Source: Comamonadaceae bacterium (GTDB lineage Bacteria; Pseudomonadota; Gammaproteobacteria; Burkholderiales; Burkholderiaceae_C). From it: 64,000 nucleotides of DNA. Shown in pieces: positions 41,693-51,221 of the stretch; position 1 is the stretch's first letter; every line of letters begins with the position of its first letter. The notes beneath the pieces were generated by a model, which saw only the letters and a program-made list of their open reading frames with translations, had not been told where the DNA came from and ran no database searches. The stretch lies in contig JAECRA010000020.1 in NCBI GenBank assembly GCA_015999985.1, forward strand, positions 1 through 64,000, written 5' to 3'. The position numbers and the translations under genes were made by a program.

Positions 41693-41761
41693 AGCCCCAT
41701 TTTATGGGTCTGTGCGAATTCATTCATCAAGACCGGATACAACGGGGTGGCAGGCCTGTTT

Positions 41762-43177
41762 TCACAGGTCTCGCAAAGGCCAGTCTTTCTGCGGACCGCG
41801 CAGTTGCTCGAAGGCCCGCGCCATTTGAAGCACACCCAGATCATCGAAGCGCTGGCCTGCGATTTGCAGTCCAATCGGCCACAGTTTGCCATCGCCCGAC
41901 GACGAGTCTGCGTACCCGCAGTTGATGGAGATTGCAGGTTGCTCGCCCATGTTGAATGGCACCGTAAAGCCGATGTGCTCCAGGCCGCGAAGTGGATCAT
42001 TGGTGGGGGATGCCCAATCAAATGGGGCCGGGCCAACGGGCGCGGTGGGGGACAGGACGTAGTCAAAATCCTGGAGGGCCCCCTGCGTGGCCACACGCGT
42101 GGCGTGTGTGGCATTGAAGGCGCGGAAAACATCCGGCCCGCTCATGCCTCGCGCACTGTCGGCCCACTCGCGGATCACAGGCAATACAGCGGCGCGGGCT
42201 TCTGAGGTGAGCGCATCGATGTCCAGCATGGAGCGCATTCGCCAGAAATGATCCAGACCGGACAGCAGCTCGGGTGTCATGATGGGATTCATCAGCGTGA
42301 CGATGGCGCCCTGCTCCTCGAATAGGTGTGCCGCATGTTCAACGGCCGCGCGGATGGCAGGCTCAACAGGGAGACCGCAGCCGGCCTCCAGCCACAAGCC
42401 GATGCGCACTCCGGCCAGGGCTTTGTCTTGCCTCCAGGCCAGTGACCAGTCAATGGCCTGCGGGGGCAGTGCCATACAGTCCCTTGAGTCCGGGCGGCTT
42501 AGCACCTGCATGAGCAAAGCCGCGTCGTCGACGGTTCGCGTCAAGGGGCCGGCCGCACGGCCCATGTAGGGCGGATCAATGGGCACGCGGCCCAGGCTGG
42601 GCTTCAGACCGACGAGGCCGCACCAGCCTGCCGGCAGTCTGATCGAGCCGCCTATATCGGTTCCCAGGTGCAAGGGGCCGTAATCGGCCGCGGCCGCCGT
42701 AGCTGCGCCAGCGCTGGAGCCTCCGGGTGTGCGAGCCACGTCCCAGGGGTTGCGTGCAATGGCATGGTAGGTGGAAAGTCCTGAAGACAGCATGCCGTAG
42801 TCAGGCATGGTGGTCTTGCAGACAATGACCGCACCAGCTTCGCGCACCCTGGCGGCGGGCGGCGCATCAGTTGGCGCGGGTGAAAGCGTGACTGCCTTGG
42901 TGCCCAGCGGCGTGGAGTCGCCCTGGGTTGCTATGTTGTCCTTGATGGTGATCGGCACCCCATCCAAGGCGCCACAAGGCTCTCCTCTGAGCCAGCGCGC
43001 CTCCGCAGCACGAGCCTGTTCCAGGGCAGCCTCAGGCCGCAGAAGATAGGTGGCCGCAAGATGCGGTTCCCAGCGTTCGATTTGTCCGAGCACAGACTGT
43101 GTCACTTCCACCGGGGAAAACTCGCCGGCCTTGTAGCCCGCAATCAGTTCGTGCGCGGAAAATTCATGCAAGGCCAT
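41762..43177 (-). CDS. Amidase signature-family enzyme
   Basis: This 471-residue amidase has the Ser-cisSer-Lys triad. The lysine is in VPITIKDNIA near residue 80, the cis-serine in TPGGSSAGAATAAA near residue 153, and the nucleophile serine in GTDIGGSIRLPA near residue 178. The remainder is the usual amidase fold. It probably hydrolyses an amide or nitrile-derived substrate. I start at the ATG at 43177; a TTG three codons earlier leaves no room for its ribosome site. It directly follows the ABC solute-binding gene (21 bp), suggesting the transporter delivers its substrate. Confidence 0.88.
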   Translation of the reverse strand: MALHEFSAHELIAGYKAGEFSPVEVTQSVLGQIERWEPHLAATYLLRPEAALEQARAAEARWLRGEPCGALDGVPITIKDNIATQGDSTPLGTKAVTLSPAPTDAPPAARVREAGAVIVCKTTMPDYGMLSSGLSTYHAIARNPWDVARTPGGSSAGAATAAAADYGPLHLGTDIGGSIRLPAGWCGLVGLKPSLGRVPIDPPYMGRAAGPLTRTVDDAALLMQVLSRPDSRDCMALPPQAIDWSLAWRQDKALAGVRIGLWLEAGCGLPVEPAIRAAVEHAAHLFEEQGAIVTLMNPIMTPELLSGLDHFWRMRSMLDIDALTSEARAAVLPVIREWADSARGMSGPDVFRAFNATHATRVATQGALQDFDYVLSPTAPVGPAPFDWASPTNDPLRGLEHIGFTVPFNMGEQPAISINCGYADSSSGDGKLWPIGLQIAGQRFDDLGVLQMARAFEQLRGPQKDWPLRDL

Positions 43178-43198
43178 AGCGGGCAAGCTCCTTATCTA

Positions 43199-44686
43199 TC
43201 AAGTCCAGCCAAGGGCTGCCAAGTCGTTGACGAACACCGGCATGTCTGTCCAGAGCCCTGTCAGGCGGCGGTTAGCCACCGTCAACCACTGAGGCTGGTA
43301 GAGCCAGGTCAGGACAGCGTCGTCGGCCAGCATCTTCTGGGCTTCGCCCAACAGCTTGTTGCGTTCGGCCACATTGGGAGTGGTCTTGATCTTGTCAAAA
43401 AGTGCGTTGAACTTGGGGTTGTTGTAGCCCCAGTAGTAATCCGGCTTGGTAAAGTTGACCAGATCGAACGGCTCCACATGGCTGATGATGGTCATGTCGT
43501 AATTGTGCGCCCCGCCATAAGTGTTGGCGAGCCACTGGGCCCATTCCACGTTCTGAACCTTGGCAATGATGCCGACCTTGGCCAACTGAGCCACGATCAC
43601 TTCGCCGCCCTGACGTGCATAGGGAGGAGGGGGCAAGACCAGGCTCAGTTCCAGGGGCGCGGTGATGCCGGCTTCCTTTAGTAAGGCGCGAGCTTTTTCG
43701 GGATCGTAGGCGTTGACTTGGGTGGTGTCCACATAGCCAGCCGCGCCGGGCACGTAGTGGCTGCCTATGGCTACCCCGAAACCGTCACCGGCTCCGGAGA
43801 TCACTGCCTTGCGGTCGATGGCTGCCGCAATGGCGCGCCGAACACGGACGTCGTTCAGGGGCTTTTTTGCATTGTTGATGGCCAGCACCGTCTTCGCTCG
43901 AGAGCCGCTGACGATGGTTTGCAAGCGGGAATTGGCCTTGAACTGAGACGCACCCCGCGGAGTCACGCGCACGAATGCGTCCACGTCGCCTGAAAGCACA
44001 GAAGCCACCTGCGCCGCAGGGTCACTGATGAAGCGGAACGTGGCGCGCTTGATCCGCACTGCACCGGGCGCTCGGTAAGTAGAGGAGGCTCGCAGGATGA
44101 TCGAAGACCCCTTGCTCCAACGCTCCAGTGCGTAGGGGCCCGTGCCCACGGGGGTGGCGTTATTGGTGTTGGCGCTCTTGGGCTCGACGATGACCGATGT
44201 GGCCTGGCCCATGTAGAACAGGAAGTCCGGGTCGGGCTCCTTGTTGATGATGACCAAAGTGTGTTCATCCACTACGCGGACACTTTCCATGGAGGCGAAA
44301 GTGCGTTTGTCCTTGTTCGTGCTTTTTTCAGCGCCTGCCCGTTCAAAGCTGAACTTCACTGCAGACGCGTTGAAGGGTTCACCATTGCTGAACTTCACCC
44401 CTTTGCGCAGGAAGAACGTGTAGGTGCGCAGATCGGGTGAGACTTCCCAGCGTTCGGCCAGGAGGGGCGTGACGCTGCCATTGGCGTTGATCTTGGTAAG
44501 CGTCTCCAGAATGTTGTATTGCACGATCTCGGCAATGGCCGAAGCTGCACCTGCAGTGGGGTCCAGCCCTGGCGGCTCAAGGGTGATGCCCATCACCACC
44601 GCATTCTTGCGCTCTTGTGCGAAGGTGGGTTGCCCCACAAGCGCAGCAGCGGCGGGAATGGACAAGGCAAATGCGCGGCGTTTCAT
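43199..44686 (-). CDS. ABC transporter solute-binding protein (family 5)
   Basis: This 495-residue periplasmic receptor has a signal peptide (MKRRAFALSIPAAAALVGQP, cleavage near TFAQ) and no lipobox cysteine. The SBP_bac_5 signature appears around residue 40-110 (ITLEPPGLDPTAGA, then LLAERWEVSPDLRTYTFFLRKGVKFSNGEPFNASAVKFSFERA). It matches DppA/OppA-like receptors for peptides, nickel or opines. The dppBCDF-like genes lie upstream on the same strand, separated from this gene by about 400 bp containing a repeat array. The amidase follows. Exact ligand unknown. Confidence 0.92.
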   Translation of the reverse strand: MKRRAFALSIPAAAALVGQPTFAQERKNAVVMGITLEPPGLDPTAGAASAIAEIVQYNILETLTKINANGSVTPLLAERWEVSPDLRTYTFFLRKGVKFSNGEPFNASAVKFSFERAGAEKSTNKDKRTFASMESVRVVDEHTLVIINKEPDPDFLFYMGQATSVIVEPKSANTNNATPVGTGPYALERWSKGSSIILRASSTYRAPGAVRIKRATFRFISDPAAQVASVLSGDVDAFVRVTPRGASQFKANSRLQTIVSGSRAKTVLAINNAKKPLNDVRVRRAIAAAIDRKAVISGAGDGFGVAIGSHYVPGAAGYVDTTQVNAYDPEKARALLKEAGITAPLELSLVLPPPPYARQGGEVIVAQLAKVGIIAKVQNVEWAQWLANTYGGAHNYDMTIISHVEPFDLVNFTKPDYYWGYNNPKFNALFDKIKTTPNVAERNKLLGEAQKMLADDAVLTWLYQPQWLTVANRRLTGLWTDMPVFVNDLAALGWT

Positions 44687-44807
44687 TTTCTAGAGTCTCC
44701 TGATCGTGAGCTTGAGGCCGCATCGTAGCTCAGGAGGATCAGCGGGGCCAGTTCGTGGTTGCTGGTTCAATGGCTTTTATTGAGACTTTCTAAATCATGA
44801 CAAACAT

Positions 44808-45068
44808 CCGTTCGGGCTGAGGTTCTGTGGTTTTCGTCAAGCGAATATTGGCATTCGAACTAACCAGAACCGTTCGGCCTGAGGTTCTATGGTCTTGATC
44901 AAGCCCTAAGTACCTTCGGGGTGAACTTTCTTGGTTCAGTTAACCCCCAAACACCGTTCGGGCTGAGGTTCTATGGTTTCTGTCAAACGTTGAGTGGCGT
45001 TGAAACAAAAAAACCGTTCGGCCTGAGCTTGTCGAAGGCTTGCGCAATGCTTCGACAAGCGCGAACGG
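44808..45068. repeat. Array of five degenerate CCGTTCGG repeats ending in a full hairpin
   Basis: Units begin at 44808, 44870, 44912 (degenerate), 44954 and 45014. Three share CCGTTCGGGCTGAGGTTCT or a one-base variant (CCGTTCGGCCTG...) followed by TGG and TCAA. Spacing is 62, 42, 42 and 60 bp. The last unit (45014-45068) is a complete inverted repeat: CCGTTCG pairs with CGAACGG, and GCTTGTCGAAG with CTTCGACAAGC. This hairpin type is a widespread intergenic repeat in proteobacteria; the stepwise array of decayed half-units is unusual. It sits between the ATPase and receptor genes of one transporter. No gene lies in 44687-45093. Confidence 0.75.
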
Positions 45069-45093
45069 ATTGGTGTGGATCCCGACTCTTTGC

Positions 45094-45909
45094 CTAACCT
45101 GCGGCTGCGAGATGGGGAACAGACTCCAGCAAGGTGCGCGTGTAAGCGTGACTTGGTTGCGTTAACACCTGCCGCACCGGCCCCTGCTCGACGATCAGCC
45201 CGTCCTTCATCACGGCTACATCGGCGCATAGGTGGCTCACCACCGCCAAATCATGGCTGATGAAGAGAAAAGTCACGCCCTGCTGGTCTCGCAGGTCTGC
45301 CATCAGGTTGAGCACCTGCGCTTGCACAGATACATCCAGCGCACTCACGGCTTCGTCGGCAATGATCAGTTTGGGCCGCGTCACAATCGCGCGAGCAATG
45401 GCAATGCGTTGTCGCTGCCCGCCAGAAAACTGATGCGGATAGTGGTCAAGCATATCGGCGCGAAGTCCAACTGAGTCGAGCACAGCTGCAGCCTGTTTCC
45501 TCTGCTCGGCGTGAGATAGCCGCACTGTGGCGAACATGGGCTCCATAACGGTCTTCCACACCGGTACACGAGGGTCCAGAGACCCGTAAGGGTCCTGGAA
45601 GATCATCTGGAAGTCGCGCCGAGCAAGGCGCAGATCGGCCGCAGGCAGGGTATTCAGATCCCGCCCTTGAAAGCGTACTGATCCGCTTGTTGGCCGCTCA
45701 AGCGCCATCGCCAGACGAGCCAGCGTGCTTTTGCCAGAGCCGGACTCTCCTACGATGCCCATGCTGCGGCCAGCCCGTATGCTTAGCGTTACACCTCGCA
45801 GTGCTTGGACGGAACGTGCAGGCCTGAACAACGAATCCCTCGGCAGTAAATAACTGCGAGTGAGGTCGGTGAGTTCAAGCAGACTGGGGGAGTTGTCCAT
45901 GTCCGCCAT
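45094..45909 (-). CDS. ABC transporter ATPase (DppF/OppF-like)
   Basis: This 271-residue ATPase has Walker A GIVGESGSGKSTLARL near residue 52, Q-loop MIFQDPYGSLDPR near residue 105, signature FSGGQRQRIAIARA near residue 162, Walker B KLIIADEAVSALD and the H-loop FLFISHDLAVVSH. It lacks the long C-terminal oligopeptide extension. The ATG at 45909 overlaps the stop of the upstream ATPase gene by one base (TGATG). With DppD it powers import of the receptor's ligand. An in-frame TTG lies one codon upstream, but the ATG is preferred. Confidence 0.93.
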   Translation of the reverse strand: MADMDNSPSLLELTDLTRSYLLPRDSLFRPARSVQALRGVTLSIRAGRSMGIVGESGSGKSTLARLAMALERPTSGSVRFQGRDLNTLPAADLRLARRDFQMIFQDPYGSLDPRVPVWKTVMEPMFATVRLSHAEQRKQAAAVLDSVGLRADMLDHYPHQFSGGQRQRIAIARAIVTRPKLIIADEAVSALDVSVQAQVLNLMADLRDQQGVTFLFISHDLAVVSHLCADVAVMKDGLIVEQGPVRQVLTQPSHAYTRTLLESVPHLAAAG

Positions 45910-46916
45910 CAAAAATGGCTTTCCGTGAAAGAGGTAGGGGCGATCGCTTCAGGAACGACACAGCGCACCTTATGACTGCGTGCCAGCGTGATCTCGGCGG
46001 GAATGGCTACATGACAGGCAGATTGCGCGAACGCGCAGCGAGTGGAGAAAGGGCAGCCTGCTGGCATGTGCAAAAGATCCGGGACGGAGCCCGGTATCGT
46101 AGGCAGCCTATCACTGCGGTGAGCGATCAGCCGGTGGGCAAGGCTGGGACGAGAAGCCAGCAATCCACGCGTATAAGGGTGAGCGGGGCGGGTAAAGATG
46201 TCTGATGTGGAGCCGCTCTCAACCACATGGCCCCCATACATCACCAGCACTCTCTGGACGTTCTGTGCAATGACTCCCAGGTCATGGGAAATCAAGATGA
46301 GCGACATCCCTCGCTCAGCGACCAAGCTCGCAATCAATTGCAACACCTGCTTCTGCACGGTCACGTCCAGTGCCGTGGTGGGTTCGTCGGCAATCAGCAC
46401 TTCAGGGTCTGCTGCCAAAGCCATGGCGATCATGATGCGCTGACGCTGACCGCCAGAGAACTGGTGCGGGAAACTGTCCACTCGCCTGGCGGGGTCAGCA
46501 ATGCCCACGCGTTCCAGCAGCTCGATGGTTTTGCGCTGCGCGGCCTCTGCGCTCATATCCAGGTGCAGGCGCATGGGCTCGGCGATCTGCTGACCAATGC
46601 GGTGAACTGGGTTGAGCGCCGTCATTGGTTCCTGGAAGATCATGGCCATGCGCCGACCGCGCACCTCGCGCCACGCGTGATCTCGCAAGCCCAACAGTTC
46701 TGTGCCGTTCAGGCGAATGCTGCCGCTGGCCGCACCGTTGCCTGGGAGCAGGCCCATCAAGGCCAGCGCGGTCATGGATTTCCCGCAACCTGATTCGCCC
46801 ACCAACCCCAGCGTTTCGCCGCGATCGAGCGTAAAGCTCATCTCGCGCACCGCCGTCACGCTGCCTCGGTGGGTGCTCAGGTCGACACGAAGTCGATTGG
46901 CTTCGAGTAAGGGCAT
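45909..46916 (-). CDS. ABC transporter ATPase (DppD/OppD-like)
   Basis: This 335-residue ATPase has Walker A GLVGESGCGKSMTALAL near residue 38, MIFQEPMTALNPVHRIGQQ near residue 92, signature FSGGQRQRIMIAMAL near residue 154 and Walker B EVLIADEPTTALDVTV. It also has the C-terminal oligopeptide/dipeptide extension with GCPFSTRCAFAQSACH near residue 300, whose cysteines can hold an Fe-S cluster in some members. Third gene of the transporter set, 107 bp after the DppC gene; those 107 bp hold no gene or obvious signal. Confidence 0.93.
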   Translation of the reverse strand: MPLLEANRLRVDLSTHRGSVTAVREMSFTLDRGETLGLVGESGCGKSMTALALMGLLPGNGAASGSIRLNGTELLGLRDHAWREVRGRRMAMIFQEPMTALNPVHRIGQQIAEPMRLHLDMSAEAAQRKTIELLERVGIADPARRVDSFPHQFSGGQRQRIMIAMALAADPEVLIADEPTTALDVTVQKQVLQLIASLVAERGMSLILISHDLGVIAQNVQRVLVMYGGHVVESGSTSDIFTRPAHPYTRGLLASRPSLAHRLIAHRSDRLPTIPGSVPDLLHMPAGCPFSTRCAFAQSACHVAIPAEITLARSHKVRCVVPEAIAPTSFTESHF

Positions 46917-47023
46917 CAGGTATTTTCGTAGGGTGCGCTTGGTCGCGTTTGGGCGTGATCGGAGGACGTGCTTATTATTGCGTCGTGAGGCGTTTTGCGG
47001 CTATCAGGTGAGTTAACGCCACG

Positions 47024-47884
47024 CTATGCGAGCCGCCGGTCGAGCAGGTCACGCAAACCATCGCCCATCAAGTTGAGTCCCAAGACCGCGAGGGCAATCG
47101 CCAGCCCAGGCCACACAGCCAGCATCGGGGACTGGAACATCAAAGTCTGAGCTTCAGCCAGCATCCGGCCCCAACTGGGCTGCGGCGGCTGGGTGCCCAG
47201 CCCTAGATAGGACAAGGCTGCCTCGGCGAGGATCGCAATGGCAAAGCGGATCGTCACCTGCACGATCAGCACAGGCAGGATATTGGGCAGCACATGCTGC
47301 CAGGTGATGGACCAACTGCCTTTGCCGCACGCGCGCGCGGCCAGCACATAGTCCCGGCTCCAGATGGCGTTGCCGGAAGCGCGGGTGATGCGCGCAAAAG
47401 TTGGAATGTTGTAGATACCTATGGCGATGATGGCATTGACAATCCCTGGGCCATACACCGCCGTCAGCATGATGGCGGTAAGGATGGCGGGAAATGCCAT
47501 GCCGAAGTCGGAAACGCGCATGATCAGCTCTTCCATCCAGCCGCGTCGCGCCGATGCCAGCAGGCCAAGGGCGGTGCCCACCACCAGGCCTATGCCGACG
47601 GCGATCACGCCCACCAGTATCGAAGCGCGGGCGCCAACCAGCAGCAGCGAACTGACGTCGCGCCCGAATGCATCGGTGCCCAGCCAGTGTTGGCCGCTTG
47701 GCGCAAGGAGTTTGGCGTCCATGTCCACTTCAAAGACGGAATAGGGCGTCCAGAAATACGAAACCAGGGCTGCCAGCACTAGCAAAAAGGCCAATATGCC
47801 GCCAATGACGAATCCAGGGTGACTGCGGGCGCGCAGCCAGAAACCGGGTGCGGCGCTTGCAAATGGAGGGTTCACGGCGCTCAT
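47024..47884 (-). CDS. ABC transporter permease (DppC-like)
   Basis: This 286-residue inner-membrane protein has an N-terminal membrane anchor (PGFVIGGILAFLLVLAALVSYF), then the HWLGTDAFGRDVSSLLLVGARASI segment typical of DppC. Five more membrane segments and the EAA-loop AARACGKGSWSITWQHVLPNILP around residue 190 follow. The ATG at 47884 overlaps the DppB stop by 4 bp. A longer in-frame reading upstream lies inside the dppB gene and is not real. It forms the channel with DppB. Confidence 0.93.
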   Translation of the reverse strand: MSAVNPPFASAAPGFWLRARSHPGFVIGGILAFLLVLAALVSYFWTPYSVFEVDMDAKLLAPSGQHWLGTDAFGRDVSSLLLVGARASILVGVIAVGIGLVVGTALGLLASARRGWMEELIMRVSDFGMAFPAILTAIMLTAVYGPGIVNAIIAIGIYNIPTFARITRASGNAIWSRDYVLAARACGKGSWSITWQHVLPNILPVLIVQVTIRFAIAILAEAALSYLGLGTQPPQPSWGRMLAEAQTLMFQSPMLAVWPGLAIALAVLGLNLMGDGLRDLLDRRLA

Positions 47885-48849
47885 ATTTCCTGGCCCCTGA
47901 CTCTCGGATCGATCCGTGCATAGAGCAGATCGACAAAGAAATTCACCACCACCACCATGGCCGCCAGCAGCATGACGCAGTTGCGCACCACAATCAGGTC
48001 CCGGTTGGCGATGCTTTGGAAAATAAGGCGGCCAAGGCCCGGCAGGTAGAACACGCTCTCGACCACGATGGTGCCCGCAAGTAGCTCCGAGAACTGCATG
48101 CCCATGACCGTGATCACCGGGATCAGGGCATTGCGCAGCACGTGGCCCCAGAGTGTGGCGCGGTGAGACAGCCCCTTGGCACGGGCGGTGCGAACAAAGT
48201 CTTCGCGCAGGACTTCCAGAACTGCAGAGCGGCAAAAGCGGGCCAATATGGCCGCCTGCACCACCGCCAGAGCGATGGCCGGAAGAATCAGCGCCTTCAG
48301 GCCTTCCCAGAGGCCGAGCCAAAAGCCCTCTTCAAAATACCAGCCATCGAAGCCGCCGGCCGAAAACCACTGTAATTTCACCGAAAAAAGCAGGATCAGC
48401 AAAATGGCGAACCAGAAATTGGGAATGGCGATGCCGACCTGCGCCACCGTCATGAGCCCGACATCCCCAGCCCGGTTGTGATTGGCAGCCGCGTAAATGC
48501 CTACCACCAGCGCCAGTACAGTGGTCAGCAGCATGGCCATCAGCGCCAAAGGCACCGTCAGCGCAAGCCGCTCTGCAATCAATTCGGAGACTGGTGACCC
48601 ATAGACATAGGACTGGCCCATGTCGCCGCGAACCAATCCACTCAGCCAATGGAAATAGCGTTGCAGGGCAGGCTGATCAAGGCCCAGTTCCATCGCCTTG
48701 GCGTGTACCACGGAGGGGTCGGCGTCCGGGCCCATGAGCACCTGAGCTGCATTGCCGGGGAGAATTTCCAGCACGGAGAACACGATGACCGAGGTGGCCG
48801 CCAGGGTGGCGATCAGGGTCAGGACGCGTTTGAAGAGAAAGTAACTCAT
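47881..48849 (-). CDS. ABC transporter permease (DppB-like)
   Basis: This 322-residue permease has an N-terminal segment (YFLFKRVLTLIATLAATSVIVFSVLEILPGN), LGLDQPALQRYFHWLSGLVRGDMGQSY, and six membrane segments. The EAA-loop is FVRTARAKGLSHRATLWGHVLRNALIP near residue 225. All are standard for the first permease of dipeptide/oligopeptide importers. It is the first gene of the transporter operon. The promoter should lie in the 117 bp shared with the divergent ferredoxin gene; no clear box was recognised. Confidence 0.93.
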   Translation of the reverse strand: MSYFLFKRVLTLIATLAATSVIVFSVLEILPGNAAQVLMGPDADPSVVHAKAMELGLDQPALQRYFHWLSGLVRGDMGQSYVYGSPVSELIAERLALTVPLALMAMLLTTVLALVVGIYAAANHNRAGDVGLMTVAQVGIAIPNFWFAILLILLFSVKLQWFSAGGFDGWYFEEGFWLGLWEGLKALILPAIALAVVQAAILARFCRSAVLEVLREDFVRTARAKGLSHRATLWGHVLRNALIPVITVMGMQFSELLAGTIVVESVFYLPGLGRLIFQSIANRDLIVVRNCVMLLAAMVVVVNFFVDLLYARIDPRVRGQEI

Positions 48850-48927
48850 CGTTGCGCGGCATTATCAACACAAAAGGTAGCGGCTTTGCAGTGACTGATG
48901 AGCGAAAAGTCCGCGCGAAGCGGATAA

Positions 48928-49227
<300 letters not shown>

Positions 49228-49298
49228 AGGCACCTCTGCCCCGCTGTGCTGGGAATGATGAGCATGCCATCGGGGCCAGTCCGGCGCACGCCAGGCTT

Positions 49299-49937
49299 TC
49301 AGGCCTGCTTGGCACCGTCGCTCACAGCGCCAGGATTTTCCTTTCGCGGAGGTTTCTCGCGGGGCGGCTTTGAGGTGTGAATTTGCACCGTGGCTCGCTC
49401 CACATCGCCAGTGGCCAGCAACGGCAAAGCTATTGCGGACCGAGCGACGGCCTCTTCAATCGCCGCAAGCTCTTCTGAAGGCGGTTTTTTAAGCACCCAC
49501 CCCACCACCTGAGACTTGTCTCCGGGGTGGCCTACACCCAGGCGAAGCCGCCAGTAGTCCGACGAACCCAATTGGGCATGGATATCGCGCAGCCCGTTGT
49601 GGCCGGCATGGCCTCCGCCTTTTTTCAGCTTGGCTTGCCCTGGCGGGAGGTCCAGTTCGTCATGAACGACCAGAATCTCTTCTGGTGCGATTTTGTAGAA
49701 ACGCGCCAGTGCTGCCACCGATTTGCCAGACAAATTCATGAAAGTCTGGGGTTCCAGCAGCCAAATGGTGCGCCCTTGTACGTTCGCACGTGCCATTTTT
49801 CCGTGGTAGCCACGCTCCATCACCAGGTTGACGCCTAGTGCGCGTGCTACGGCGTCAATCCACCAAAACCCGGCGTTATGCCGGGTATCTTCATACTCAG
49901 GGCCCGGATTGCCGAGGCCTACGAACAGCTTGATCAT
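49299..49937 (-). CDS. pth: Peptidyl-tRNA hydrolase
   Basis: This 212-residue enzyme recycles peptidyl-tRNA. Family motifs are [23 protein letters not shown] (N10 and catalytic H20), [20 protein letters not shown] with its aspartate near residue 93, and [16 protein letters not shown] charged C-terminal tail of about 25 residues ([19 protein letters not shown]) is extra to E. coli Pth. Orthologues usually sit directly beside rplY; here an AraC/M24/SMP-30/ABC block of about 4.5 kb intervenes. Confidence 0.96.
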   Translation of the reverse strand: MIKLFVGLGNPGPEYEDTRHNAGFWWIDAVARALGVNLVMERGYHGKMARANVQGRTIWLLEPQTFMNLSGKSVAALARFYKIAPEEILVVHDELDLPPGQAKLKKGGGHAGHNGLRDIHAQLGSSDYWRLRLGVGHPGDKSQVVGWVLKKPPSEELAAIEEAVARSAIALPLLATGDVERATVQIHTSKPPREKPPRKENPGAVSDGAKQA

Positions 49938-50033
49938 GTGGTGATTATCGGGCGAGGAATGAGCCGTGGCCGTTGGGTGGCACTATTGCAATGCGATACC
50001 TGCGTGAGCGGACTGCCCAGCGAGCCCCCGTGG

Positions 50034-51131
50034 CTACGCACCCTCCATGGAGTGGCTCGGCAAGGCTGCGCCTCTGCGCCACTGCCCAGGTGTCTCGCCC
50101 GTCCAGCGCTTGAAGGCGCGCTGGAAAGCGCTCTGTTCCGAGAAGCCGAGAAGAAATGCGATGTCCACCAGGGACAGCCGCGTGTCGCGTATATAGCTGA
50201 GCGCCATTGCCTGGCGCAAGTCATCGACAAAGGAGCGAAAGCTCAGATCGTGTTGTGCGAGCAGTGCTTTGAAGTCGTCGGGCGTGACGCCTATGGCGGC
50301 GGCGATCCTGTTTGGTTCGGGGCCTCCGCTCCGGAACGCATCCAGAGTGGCGCGGCGGGCGAGCTCCAGCCAAGCCGGCTCGAATGCGCTGGCGAGCTGT
50401 TGCATCAGCTTGGCACACAGGTCTTCCATCATCCGCCGCACCTGCGGATCGGCGTGTGGCAGCGGCAGACTGGCGATGCGTGCATCAAAGGCGATGGCCT
50501 GTGTGTCCTCGCCAAAGCGCAGCGGGCAACGAAACAGGGCTTCATACTCCGCGAGATCATCCGGTTGCGGATAGCGAAACGACGCCCAGAGGGGGGTGGC
50601 GTCCTCCCGGTTTGTGATCCAGCGGCCAAAGGTGATGGCAATCGCGTGCTGTAGGTCTTCGCAGATGCGCCCTAGCGGCGCATTGCCGGGCAGGTTGCTG
50701 TGGATGGTTCGCACGAATTCGTCACCGCGTTGCTCGATGACGTTGCAGCAGGCATCTATGGTGAGAGCCGAGTAGCGCGCCGACTGCCGCGCCAGATCCA
50801 GTGCGTCGGTGCAATTCATGAGTGCATAGCCGTGCGAGCCGAGATGTCCTGGCCGGATCGAGGCACCCAGGTGCAGGCCTAGCGAGGGGTCGCAAAGCAG
50901 CTCTGCCGCCGCATCGCACAGCGCGCGAAACACGTCAAAGGGTACGCGGCCGTTGGCGTCGCCTCGCGCGGCGGAAGTCGGCAGGCCCGCTCGCGCCAGG
51001 AGCACAGGCATGGCCAGACCTTTGCGCTCGGTGTAGTCAGCCAGCAGTTGAAAGAAGTGCACCGCCACAGAAAACCCCTCACCGGGTGGTGCCGGTTGGT
51101 GCGGTGGGGAGTGGTTTGCGAGCTTGTCCAT
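50034..51131 (-). CDS. AraC-family regulator (OruR/ArgR-like)
   Basis: This 365-residue regulator has an N-terminal arabinose_bd-type domain (about 25-215) and a C-terminal double helix-turn-helix (about 260-355, FKALLAQHDLSFRSFVDDLRQ and LVDIAFLLGFSEQSAFQRAFKRWTG). The full length and PDQ-rich linker place it with OruR-like regulators that control amino acid or aliphatic catabolism. I start at the ATG at 51131; a TTG five codons earlier is less likely. It is divergent from the M24/SMP-30 pair, so it probably controls that pair. Confidence 0.87.
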   Translation of the reverse strand: MDKLANHSPPHQPAPPGEGFSVAVHFFQLLADYTERKGLAMPVLLARAGLPTSAARGDANGRVPFDVFRALCDAAAELLCDPSLGLHLGASIRPGHLGSHGYALMNCTDALDLARQSARYSALTIDACCNVIEQRGDEFVRTIHSNLPGNAPLGRICEDLQHAIAITFGRWITNREDATPLWASFRYPQPDDLAEYEALFRCPLRFGEDTQAIAFDARIASLPLPHADPQVRRMMEDLCAKLMQQLASAFEPAWLELARRATLDAFRSGGPEPNRIAAAIGVTPDDFKALLAQHDLSFRSFVDDLRQAMALSYIRDTRLSLVDIAFLLGFSEQSAFQRAFKRWTGETPGQWRRGAALPSHSMEGA

Positions 51132-51221
51132 GGGAAGTTCAGTCAATTTTCCCGCAGATTGGTCAATACGCCCCGCTCGCTTCCACCTAGATTAGGGCCA
51201 CAAGGATATGAGGAGACATGC

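Noticed and set aside
44687-45093. CRISPR-like array
   Set aside because: The units are degenerate, irregularly spaced, lack uniform spacers and no cas gene is near; the units match a common palindromic repeat instead.
47885-48322. N-terminal extension of the DppC permease
   Set aside because: It lies wholly within dppB in a shifted frame, is Gly/His/Arg-rich, and the ATG at 47884 with ATGA overlap is the natural start.
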